A DNA stretch of 64,000 nucleotides from Caldifarciminota bacterium (GTDB lineage Bacteria > Hydrothermota > Hydrothermia > LBFQ01 > DSFT01), in assembly GCA_025060695.1 (NCBI GenBank), contig JANXBH010000009.1:1-64000 (forward strand), given 5' to 3'. Below the pieces are notes generated by a model. It was not told where the DNA came from and made no database searches. It was given only the letters and a program-made list of their open reading frames with translations. The translations under genes were made by a program, and so were the position numbers. This document shows, piece after piece, positions 37,491 through 45,360 of the stretch; within the stretch, counting starts at the first letter, position 1; every line of letters begins with the position of its first letter.

Positions 37491-38405
37491 TTACTTAAAT
37501 TTAAATACAATTTTTTCTAACTTTATTCCTCCTCCTTCATAATAACCAGGCTTTAGAACAAGGTTTCCTTCTTCAACAGGTAGTCTAGACATTATAAACT
37601 GCCTTAACATTCTCATTCTTTCCTCCATTACAGCCATACCTTCTGGGCTTGGATAATAAGTTATTTCAATAGGGGAAGTCCAAGGATAGTTTTCCTTCAA
37701 TATATTTAAAGCTTCAATTATTCTATCTTCTTGACCCTCTCTAAATACCGCAAAACCTCTCTCAAATACGTCTCCAATATCTACTATAGTGTATTTATAT
37801 CCGCCCTCTTCATAGTAATAGCCCTTTACTGAAAATGGCTTACTTAGTTCCCTTCTTGTTTCTCTCCCATCAGAAACTGTAATTCTATAGTGGAATAATT
37901 GTCCAGGTTCTGTTACCGCTTTTCCTTTAGTATCTTTTCCATCCCAATAAACGAATTCTGGTAACTTACCCTTACCTGAATACTCTTTTAGCTTATTACC
38001 CCAAGAGTCATAGATTTCTATCTTCCATTCTTTTACGTTTTTATACTTTTTGTTGAATTCACCGACATTAAGAGGAATATCCTTATAGACATTTATAGGG
38101 AAAATAGGCTGTCTTATAAATAAATTTTCAAGTTTGATTACTTTCCTAATTTCATCTTCTATAGTTTTTGGAAGTCTGAGTTCTAATTTCCTTTCCTTTC
38201 TATATAAAAGTGAGTCAATTGGCTCAAATGGCTCAAGAGAAACGTCAGTTATTGGCTTTAAAGCATCATCTATGGAATACTCTGCTTTCTCAACTACTTC
38301 TTCCTCTTGTTCTGTACCCGCACCCTGACCCGTTGGAGCTTCCTGACCTTGAGACATAAGTATTCCTATAAATCCAAATAATATTAAAATCTTAAAGATT
38401 CTCAT
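37491..38405 (-). CDS. Exported envelope protein with FlgD-like Ig domain
   Basis: 304 residues. The signal peptide is conventional (MRIFKILILFGFIGILMSQ) and is followed by a Q/E/G-rich linker. Residues about 120-195 form a FlgD/gliding-type Ig domain (EIYDSWGNKLKEYSGKG, FVYWDGKDTKGKAVTEPG, YRITVSDGRE). The C-terminal 100 residues (FERGFAVFREGQEDRIIEALNIL, then ITYYPSPEGM) recall an OmpA-like peptidoglycan domain but key residues are not clear. The position directly after TonB suggests a Pal-like role. Confidence 0.7.
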   Translation of the reverse strand: MRIFKILILFGFIGILMSQGQEAPTGQGAGTEQEEEVVEKAEYSIDDALKPITDVSLEPFEPIDSLLYRKERKLELRLPKTIEDEIRKVIKLENLFIRQPIFPINVYKDIPLNVGEFNKKYKNVKEWKIEIYDSWGNKLKEYSGKGKLPEFVYWDGKDTKGKAVTEPGQLFHYRITVSDGRETRRELSKPFSVKGYYYEEGGYKYTIVDIGDVFERGFAVFREGQEDRIIEALNILKENYPWTSPIEITYYPSPEGMAVMEERMRMLRQFIMSRLPVEEGNLVLKPGYYEGGGIKLEKIVFKFK

Positions 38406-38417
38406 AATTATAACCTC

Positions 38418-39542
38418 TTACGTTAAAACAAACCTTACAGTTAATCTTCCTTTTTCCTCTGCTTTACCGGGTTTTGGAGCAAACTTCCATTGACTTAGTG
38501 CCTGAATTGCAGAATTATCCAAGTCGGGATATCCAGATGACCTTATTACCTGTATGTTAAATACACTTCCATTAGCATCTACTGAAAACGAAAGCACAAC
38601 AGTTCCTTCCCAACCCTGCTGTTTTGCCCTCTTTGGATATACAGGTTTTACTCTATTTAGAATTTGTCTATTCGCTACTTCTCCTTCTAACTGCATACCA
38701 GCAGGTGAAGAAACACTAGCTACTTCTTGGACTGCAGGAGCAGTTACTGTAGGCTTACTCACCTCAATCTTAACTTCACTCGCAAGACTTGGGTTTTGGG
38801 CTAAGCTAACCGCTTTTCCGCCTCCTCCTATTCCACCTCCCACGTCAGTTCCAAGACCAAGACCTCCACTTGCTCCACCTTCAATACCTCCACCGAGTGA
38901 TATAGCAGGAACTGCTTCCTGTGATAATATATCAGATATACTTGCTCCCCTACCTGTCACACCTACCACTACGTCAGCCACACCAACATCAGCCAAGTTA
39001 GCAGAACTTATATCTATTTCGGCTTGTAAATTAGCTATACCTTCTATATTCATTTTATTTAAATCAACCTTAACGTCAAGTTGCTCAGTTTGAATAGAAG
39101 GTGAACTAAGTAGTCTTGGATCTATGTTTACATTAATATCAAGTTTTGGACCTCCTCCAAGACCAGGGGTAGGCTTTGGTAATTCTGTAGATTGCGTTTG
39201 AAGCTTAGGACTTAAATCTATTTTCTTTTGATCACCTGGCTTATCATCTTTCTTTGCTGTTTCTTGTTGTTTCTTCGGTTCCTCTTTCTTCTGGACTTCT
39301 TTCTTCATTTGTTCAACTTTTCTTTGGAGTTTAGGATTGATAAATTTACTCTTCATCGCTCTTTCTTCAAGTAGTTGTATTTCTCTTAATCTAGCTTCTT
39401 CAATCGCCCTAGCTATTTGACTCCTTAAAGTCCAAAGGATGCCTGCATGTATCAAGATAGCAAATAGAAGGAATATTATGAACCTTTTCTTTGAACCCTT
39501 GTCTTCTTGCCACTCTGGCAAAACCACTTGTCTCTCTCTCAT
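38418..39542 (-). CDS. tonB: TonB-type energy transducer
   Basis: 374 residues. One N-terminal membrane helix (about 21-38) is followed by a long K/E/P-rich then G/S/V-rich periplasmic stretch and a C-terminal TonB domain (about 285-374: NRVKPVYPKRAKQQGWEGTVVLSFSVDANG, VIRSSGYPDLDNSAIQAL, WKFAPKPG). An AGGAGGT site lies about 5 bases before the ATG. It transmits inner-membrane ion force from ExbB/ExbD to outer-membrane proteins. No TonB-dependent receptor is nearby; the operon's barrel protein is of another type. Confidence 0.9.
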   Translation of the reverse strand: MRERQVVLPEWQEDKGSKKRFIIFLLFAILIHAGILWTLRSQIARAIEEARLREIQLLEERAMKSKFINPKLQRKVEQMKKEVQKKEEPKKQQETAKKDDKPGDQKKIDLSPKLQTQSTELPKPTPGLGGGPKLDINVNIDPRLLSSPSIQTEQLDVKVDLNKMNIEGIANLQAEIDISSANLADVGVADVVVGVTGRGASISDILSQEAVPAISLGGGIEGGASGGLGLGTDVGGGIGGGGKAVSLAQNPSLASEVKIEVSKPTVTAPAVQEVASVSSPAGMQLEGEVANRQILNRVKPVYPKRAKQQGWEGTVVLSFSVDANGSVFNIQVIRSSGYPDLDNSAIQALSQWKFAPKPGKAEEKGRLTVRFVLT

Positions 39543-39552
39543 ATTCTACCTC

Positions 39553-39984
39553 CTATGTTTTCTTAACAACTGCCAACGTTATTCTCTTACTACCACCTCT
39601 TTTTACTGCGTCAATAGTATTTAAAACTGTTTGCCAGTCAACTGATTTATCTGCTCTTATTACAACTAATTGTTCTCCAAGTTCCGCATCTGGATTTTTT
39701 GCTTTATATTCTTCCTGCGCTGATTTTATAAGTTGAACTAATTCTTGCAAACTCACCTGTTTGTCTTTTAAATATACAGTTTTATCTTTCTTTATAGAGA
39801 CTGCCAAGCTTTGCTCTAAATCAGCCTCTATAACTCTTGCTTTTGGAACTTCAACCTCTACACTAGTACTCTGAAACATCTGCTTTGACGCAATAATCAA
39901 CGTTATGAAAATGAATGCAAATATATTAGCAAGGTTAAATACCGCTTGTGCTACTTCTCCTTCTCCACCTTTTGCCTTGGCCAT
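39553..39984 (-). CDS. exbD: ExbD/TolR-like protein (second copy)
   Basis: 143 residues. One N-terminal hydrophobic helix (FNLANIFAFIFITLIIA) is followed by a periplasmic domain with VSIKKDKTVYLKDKQVSLQEL and VVIRADKSVDWQTVLNTIDAVKRGG, the ExbD/TolR pattern. An Asp is expected in the helix of the motor protein; here the helix reads without it, which may mean a non-motor or structural role. A strong GGGAGG site precedes the ATG. Adjacent to a second, different ExbD. Confidence 0.87.
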   Translation of the reverse strand: MAKAKGGEGEVAQAVFNLANIFAFIFITLIIASKQMFQSTSVEVEVPKARVIEADLEQSLAVSIKKDKTVYLKDKQVSLQELVQLIKSAQEEYKAKNPDAELGEQLVVIRADKSVDWQTVLNTIDAVKRGGSKRITLAVVKKT

Positions 39985-39987
39985 AAT

Positions 39988-40422
39988 TTAACCTCCCCTC
40001 TTCATTATCAAAACATCACCCGCTCCTTTACTTTTTAGAAAATCGATCATTTGAACAACATTTTCATAAACAACTTCAGGATCAGCAGACAGTAAGGCAT
40101 TTTTTTCTATACTTCTAGCTAATAACTTTGGTACAAGGTCTTCAAGTTGTTCCTGAGTAACAGGTTTTTTATTTAACTCAATTATTCCGTCTGCTCTCAT
40201 ATGTATACTAACCTTTACGTCAGTTTTAACTTGTTTTTGTTGTATAGGTCTATTTAACTTAGCAGCCATTGACCTACTTATAAAAATTCCAGATTCTACA
40301 ATAAATGGAATAGTTAGAACGAAAACCTTAACCAAAGAACCCATTACATCTGTCAAAGAAATGAGGCCCGCTGCTGGGACCTCTGCTTCAACACTACCGT
40401 GTTCTAACCTTCTTTTTGGCAT
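39988..40422 (-). CDS. exbD: ExbD/TolR-like protein (first copy)
   Basis: 144 residues. The N-terminal region SLTDVMGSLVKVFVLTIPFIVES holds the membrane helix with an Asp just before it (TDVMGSL), the position of the conserved ion-carrying Asp in this family. The periplasmic part shows IHMRADGIIELNKKPVTQEQL and ADPEVVYENVVQMIDFLKSKG. Two different ExbD subunits next to one ExbB are common in FCB-type envelope clusters. The gene is preceded by a GAGGGGGTG site. Confidence 0.87.
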   Translation of the reverse strand: MPKRRLEHGSVEAEVPAAGLISLTDVMGSLVKVFVLTIPFIVESGIFISRSMAAKLNRPIQQKQVKTDVKVSIHMRADGIIELNKKPVTQEQLEDLVPKLLARSIEKNALLSADPEVVYENVVQMIDFLKSKGAGDVLIMKRGG

Positions 40423-40427
40423 TTAAA

Positions 40428-41084
40428 TCACCCCCTCGCAGTCTGATACTCTTTCAAAATAACTAAAAATTCTTGAACAGATGCTTCTATTCTTGAAATA
40501 AGAACCTCTACACTTCTATTGAAAATATTAAAGAAAATTATTGCCAAAACTGCTATTATTAGACCTGTCCAAGTAGCAACAAGCGACGTAGAAATACCTT
40601 CTCCTACAACTTCAGGACCACCTGTTCCAGTTACCGCTATCTCGTGGAATGCGTGAATAAGACCATCAACTGTTCCAAATAGACCAAGAAGAGGAGCCAA
40701 AACGCTTATAACACTAATTGCAGTTAATCTCTGGGTTAATCTATCTTTCTCGTTGAGTATTCTTGCATACATTAACTTTTCCACTTCCTCAGGAGGTAGT
40801 TCTGCGTTTTGAAGACCTACTCTTAGAACATTTCTTACAGGAGTATCTGCATCTCCTAATCTCTTCATTGCACCTTCAATATCACCTTCCCTTAGATGAG
40901 TAAGAGTTTCCTTTACTATCCTATTGGCATCAGCCTCCTTCCTTCTGTTATAAGCTATAAATCTCTCTATAATAAGAGCTATGAGAAGTATGGAAACAAC
41001 AAGCAATATGAACATCGGGAAACTTGAGAAGTAGGTTTTGGGTCCTACCACACCATCCCAAACTGCATATAGTTTAAATATCAT
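40428..41084 (-). CDS. exbB: ExbB/TolQ/MotA-family proton channel subunit
   Basis: 218 residues with three hydrophobic helices (about 18-40, 113-145, 165-190) around the family core: RLTAISVISVLAPLLGLFGTVDGLI, then GISTSLVATWTGLIIAVLAIIFFN. With ExbD it forms the ion-driven motor. A perfect AAGGAGGTG site is 7 bases upstream. It lies between the TPR gene and the first ExbD in an operon order typical of Tol/Ton-like clusters. Confidence 0.92.
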   Translation of the reverse strand: MIFKLYAVWDGVVGPKTYFSSFPMFILLVVSILLIALIIERFIAYNRRKEADANRIVKETLTHLREGDIEGAMKRLGDADTPVRNVLRVGLQNAELPPEEVEKLMYARILNEKDRLTQRLTAISVISVLAPLLGLFGTVDGLIHAFHEIAVTGTGGPEVVGEGISTSLVATWTGLIIAVLAIIFFNIFNRSVEVLISRIEASVQEFLVILKEYQTARG

Positions 41085-41101
41085 CCTCTCGCACCTCCTT
41101 T

Positions 41102-43699
41102 TTATTTAGGTAAGATTTCTAAAATTTGATCTATTTGGCTAACCATTTGAGTATTTCCTTCCTGTTCATATAAGGTTCTCGCCTGTTGTAAATAATTTAT
41201 CGCTTCTCTTGAATTTCCTAATTGCGAATAAGCCCATCCTATGTTAAAGAGTATTTTGGATTTGTTCTTAGTTTGAGGAAACTTCTGTAATGCTTCCTGA
41301 CCAATTTGTATAGCAGAACCAAAATCGTTTGTAGCCAAATATGAAGTCATCAAATAGTTATATACATCCTCTATATTAGTCCCATCCGGGAAAAAGTCCT
41401 TATATTTCTTCAAAGCTTGTATAGCTTGCTGATATTTCTTGTGCTTTAAATACAATGCTCCAGCAGTATATAATGCTTCTGGTGTTTTCGGACTTTTTGG
41501 AAACTCATTTGCAACTCTAAAGAATAAATCTGCTGCTTTTTCCTCATCACCAGCTTGATAACTCTGTGCTGCTTGATAATATAAAGCTTCTGCTGCTTTA
41601 TCGCTTGCAGGATATTTCTGTGCAAGTTGCTCTGCATATTTAGGATCTTGAGTAGATGCTGCAAGATAAACATCCTCAACTCTCCTCCTTACATCTGGAG
41701 CAAGTTCGTGATCAGGATATAAATATAGGAATTTTTCATAAACCTGTATAGCCTTGTCAAATTCCCTGTTAATAGTATAGTTTCTACCTAATGCATACAT
41801 TGCTCTTGGAGTTGTTGGATGCCCTGGAAAGTGCTCAACTTCCCACTCTAATAGAGCAATTGCTTTATCAACTTGCCCCGCCTTTAAATAAATATCCGCA
41901 GCTCTAAAAGCAGCAAGTGCAGCCCTTGGGTGATCTGGATATTCGTTTACCACTCTCTCCCAAAGTTTAACTGCATCACCATAAGATTTTAAAGCTAATG
42001 CAGCAAATCCTTGGAAATAAAGGGCTTCACCACTTTCATATCTTGGTGTATACAAAGCAGAGATTGCAAAGTCCTTAAATGCATCCATATATTCACCTTT
42101 ATTAAATTTCGCAACACCTTTGCCTAAGAATAATGCAATTATAAGTGAAGTATCACCTCTTGCTCTAACAGCACCATCTATGGAATTAAAGTGTGACAAT
42201 GCATCATCGTATCTCTTTTGATGATAAGCAATCCATCCAAGTCCAAGTCTTGAAAGTATTACTAAATCTCTTGTTAATTGTTTTTTGATATTTATATTAT
42301 ATCTTAATTCTGCCTCAGGATAAGCTCCTGCATAGTAGTGTGCTTCTGCTAAACCGTAAACGTACCATCCTTTCCATAGGTCAAAAGAAGTATCTTGGAC
42401 TTCTGGTCTTAAGGTATCTTGCATTTCAGCATAATAAATATTACCTTTTAATAATGCTTCTTTGAATTTTCTATCACGAACAAGTGATAGCATTTCCATA
42501 GCCATGGAAGGTTTTCTAAGAAATGTCTTTTTATAGTTTTCTATTACTAGCTCAAAGTTTTTTGCAGCAGCTGTATATTTACCTAAAGAATAATCAATAG
42601 CACCCCTTCCATACTCGCCTATACCTGCTTCTTCAGGTGGGAACTTCATCTGTCTTAACTGATCTGCCATGGTATAGGATTTTAGAGTATCTCCCACATA
42701 AAAGTTGGCTTGCATTAGCCTAATAAATGATACATTGTATATATCTTGGTCATTTGCCTTTGCTAAGGCAGCTTCATAATACTTTACAGCTTCTTTATAT
42801 TTTGCTTTCGCGTCATCTAATTTTCCTTCGGCTTTATACTGACGACCCCATTCCTTCTCAGCATTACCAGCAAAGTATGCTGCTAAGTTTGCAAATTCAA
42901 AATTTTGCTTTTTAGATATCAGAGTTAGCTTTTCTATTGCAGATTGATATTCCCTCATTCTATATAGAGATATTCCCCAATAGTACTGAACCCAATCTGA
43001 AAATAATGAACCATGATATTTTTCTATAAAACTCTTTGCCAATTCAGCAGTACCTTTATAGTCTGCATATATGAAATTTGCTTCTACCATAGCATATGCA
43101 ATAAATGGTTCTCTCGGTGTATTTTTATATCTTTCTAATAGGACTTTATAAACACCAATTGCTTCTAATGGTCTTTGTAAAAGCGCCAAACTTCTTGCAT
43201 AATAAAATTGAGCTTCAGGAATATCTTTGATATCTCTTAATTTTTCAATTGCTTCATCGTATCTTCCCTCTCTATAGTCTATAATACCTAATAGCATCTT
43301 AGTTCTATTAGAGTTTTTATAATAAGGATATTTCTGAAGCTCCTGAATTACCTGCTTTGCTTCCTTTGGATCTCTAAAATTAGTAAAGAATACAGCAATA
43401 GCATATGCAACTTCACCTTTTAAATATGGAAGCTTCTTCTCAACATATCCATCTTTATATAATGCCATAAATCCATCGTAAGCATTTTTATAATTACCCT
43501 TATTGAAATTACACTCAGATATTCTATATAAAAATTCCTTTTCATATCCGAATTTCCTTGCATCAGAAAGAAGTCTCTTGTATATTCTTTCAGCTCTATC
43601 GTATTTACCAGCAAAGAAGAGAGCCTCAGCTTCCCTATACGACTTATAAAATTCTTCATATGTTAAGCTTATAAGCACATTTAAGAACATATTCATCAT
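41102..43699 (-). CDS. Large exported TPR protein of the Ton/Tol-like cluster
   Basis: 865 residues, mainly tetratricopeptide repeats throughout (FFAGKYDRAERIYKRLL, YREGRYDEAIEKLRDI, YLKHKKYQQAIQALKKY and many more). The leader is short (MMNMFLNVLIS), uncharged, and followed by mature-like sequence. It starts 4 bases inside the barrel-protein gene and is followed by exbB. Such long periplasmic TPR proteins accompany Tol/Ton motors in FCB bacteria and probably scaffold the complex; YbgF/CpoB is a distant parallel. Confidence 0.85.
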   Translation of the reverse strand: MMNMFLNVLISLTYEEFYKSYREAEALFFAGKYDRAERIYKRLLSDARKFGYEKEFLYRISECNFNKGNYKNAYDGFMALYKDGYVEKKLPYLKGEVAYAIAVFFTNFRDPKEAKQVIQELQKYPYYKNSNRTKMLLGIIDYREGRYDEAIEKLRDIKDIPEAQFYYARSLALLQRPLEAIGVYKVLLERYKNTPREPFIAYAMVEANFIYADYKGTAELAKSFIEKYHGSLFSDWVQYYWGISLYRMREYQSAIEKLTLISKKQNFEFANLAAYFAGNAEKEWGRQYKAEGKLDDAKAKYKEAVKYYEAALAKANDQDIYNVSFIRLMQANFYVGDTLKSYTMADQLRQMKFPPEEAGIGEYGRGAIDYSLGKYTAAAKNFELVIENYKKTFLRKPSMAMEMLSLVRDRKFKEALLKGNIYYAEMQDTLRPEVQDTSFDLWKGWYVYGLAEAHYYAGAYPEAELRYNINIKKQLTRDLVILSRLGLGWIAYHQKRYDDALSHFNSIDGAVRARGDTSLIIALFLGKGVAKFNKGEYMDAFKDFAISALYTPRYESGEALYFQGFAALALKSYGDAVKLWERVVNEYPDHPRAALAAFRAADIYLKAGQVDKAIALLEWEVEHFPGHPTTPRAMYALGRNYTINREFDKAIQVYEKFLYLYPDHELAPDVRRRVEDVYLAASTQDPKYAEQLAQKYPASDKAAEALYYQAAQSYQAGDEEKAADLFFRVANEFPKSPKTPEALYTAGALYLKHKKYQQAIQALKKYKDFFPDGTNIEDVYNYLMTSYLATNDFGSAIQIGQEALQKFPQTKNKSKILFNIGWAYSQLGNSREAINYLQQARTLYEQEGNTQMVSQIDQILEILPK

Positions 43700-44805
43700 A
43701 TTCCCCTAACCCCCTTTTTAACATTTACTAAGCCTCCTCTCCTTTTATATATTTTACCATCTTCAGTCCTAACTATAAAATCATAGTAATAAACACCTTT
43801 CCCCACATATCTACCCTCTTCATCTACTATGTGCCAATATATACACTCACTTGGGGGATTATCATCACCCCAATAAGTTTTATAAACTTTACCCCATCTA
43901 TTAGTTATATTAAATGTCCATCTAGTAATTTTTGAAGGTAGAATGTATCTAAAGCAAATTTTCGTTACGCTTGCTTCAGCTTCTGGTATAACCTCTACGA
44001 TTTTAGGAGAGGACTCTGCCCATACCGTATGACCAAAAAACTTCACTGTCAAACCAAAAGTATAGACTTTATCTTTACTTTGTGCTTGAATATCATTAAC
44101 ACTTACATCACCAAGTATATCAACAGTATTATAAACATATAAGATGCCTAAACCTGCTGGAATTTTATGACCCAAGTCAGGATTATATAAATAACCAAAT
44201 CTTAAAAACAACGGATAAAGTGGAGATAACTCCATTCCTATAGACGCTAAATCCTGACTTTTTACATTTCTTGCCATAGTAGAGTTTAAATCCATAGTAA
44301 ATGTCAAACTTCTTCCTATTACAGGTAATGGATAGTTTGCAACTTGAATACCAAATCTCAACTTTAACGCATTAGGTGTATCCAAATTTTCTGCAGTGAA
44401 ACCAAACATAAAGTAATCACTAAAATAGAAACTAAACCCTCCATAAACATGAGGTCTTGGTTTTAGACTATCCTTTAACATAGTATCCTGAATATACAAA
44501 TATTGAATACCCAAACCTATATTAAACCCACTAAAGTTCCTTGCTAATACTCCATAAATCATAGCGTTCCTTGTAGTATCCAAAACTCCACCTAGTCCAA
44601 GAGCTACAAATCTATTAGGAATAGCTATACCTCCACCATAATAGCCACTTTGAGAGTAAAAACCACCAATCATTACCCTCGTAGCCATAGAAGCTGCAGA
44701 AGGATTAAAGAATATACCATCTACTCTTTCTGCATAAGCATTATACGCATTAGCCATAGATACAGGATGCGGACCAAACATTAAACTATAAATTAAAATA
44801 AGCAT
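43696..44805 (-). CDS. Outer-membrane beta-barrel (PorV/UPF0164-like) with C-terminal Ig-like domain
   Basis: 369 residues. After the short leader MLILIYSLMFG comes ANAYNAYAERVDGIFFNPSAA, the typical start of PorV/FadL-like barrels, then alternating strands with aromatic ends (GGGIAIPNRFVALGLGG, IGLGIQYLYIQ). Residues about 270-355 form a FlgD/CHU_C-like domain (WTFNITNRWGKVYKTYWGDDN, YWHIVDEEGRYVGKGVYYYDF). In Bacteroidetes PorV carries type IX cargo to the surface; here, with four sorting-tail proteins in the window, the same job is an inference. The TAAAAT box lies 8 bases before the ATG, inside thpR. Confidence 0.75.
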   Translation of the reverse strand: MLILIYSLMFGPHPVSMANAYNAYAERVDGIFFNPSAASMATRVMIGGFYSQSGYYGGGIAIPNRFVALGLGGVLDTTRNAMIYGVLARNFSGFNIGLGIQYLYIQDTMLKDSLKPRPHVYGGFSFYFSDYFMFGFTAENLDTPNALKLRFGIQVANYPLPVIGRSLTFTMDLNSTMARNVKSQDLASIGMELSPLYPLFLRFGYLYNPDLGHKIPAGLGILYVYNTVDILGDVSVNDIQAQSKDKVYTFGLTVKFFGHTVWAESSPKIVEVIPEAEASVTKICFRYILPSKITRWTFNITNRWGKVYKTYWGDDNPPSECIYWHIVDEEGRYVGKGVYYYDFIVRTEDGKIYKRRGGLVNVKKGVRGI

Positions 44806-44808
44806 CTT

Positions 44809-45345
44809 TTATAATTTTAAAGGATAAGTTTTAAGAATTTCATACTTAGGCCCTGAAGGATATAGAAAACTCTGAAAAAGAGCTATTTCTTTTACTTCAA
44901 AATCATCATTGAATTTTAGATTTACTACTTCCAAATTAAACGAATACAACGAATTCTTATTCCTTGCTATAGTTATATGAGGACTAAAAGGTTTACTATC
45001 ACCTAAATTATAAAAACTATCCATAACCTCTCTTGCAAGACAATCCAATTCTCTTGTGTTTTCAATACCTATCCAAATTACTGAAACTTTATCACCATAA
45101 ATAGGAAATTTTCCAAGAGTAGCAAGTTTTAGACTAAACTTAGTATGATTCTTTGAAATTTCTTTTAGTTTATCGTCAATTCTATAAACCATATCCTCTT
45201 CTACCTCACCAAGAAATTTTAAAGTCAAGTGATACAAGTTTGGAGAAACCCACTTAAAATTGTATTTTTTCATAAGTGGTTTTACTAAGTTGTATATGCT
45301 ATTTTTTATATGAAGTGGTAAATCAATACCTATAAACAATCTCAT
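44809..45345 (-). CDS. thpR: RNA 2',3'-cyclic phosphodiesterase (2H phosphoesterase)
   Basis: 178 residues. The two HxTx motifs of the 2H superfamily are YHLTLKFLGE and FSPHITIAR, and the N-terminus MRLFIGIDLP is diagnostic. It opens 2',3'-cyclic phosphate on RNA ends. It lies between mfd and the envelope operon; a TATAAT box at the mfd stop is 12 bases before its ATG. Confidence 0.92.
   Translation of the reverse strand: MRLFIGIDLPLHIKNSIYNLVKPLMKKYNFKWVSPNLYHLTLKFLGEVEEDMVYRIDDKLKEISKNHTKFSLKLATLGKFPIYGDKVSVIWIGIENTRELDCLAREVMDSFYNLGDSKPFSPHITIARNKNSLYSFNLEVVNLKFNDDFEVKEIALFQSFLYPSGPKYEILKTYPLKL
44814..44819 (-). promoter_or_regulatory. -10-like box of the envelope operon
   Basis: On the minus strand TAAAAT, in CTTTAAAATTA, lies 8 bases before the ATG of the barrel gene and overlaps the 3' end of thpR. 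It would drive the ten-gene run down to 34094. Confidence 0.5.
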
Positions 45346-45360
45346 TTAAAAACGCCAAAA

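Noticed and set aside
38554-39093. 179-residue Pro-rich ORF on the plus strand
   Set aside because: It is the reverse of the low-complexity tonB linker; no promoter or ribosome site was seen.
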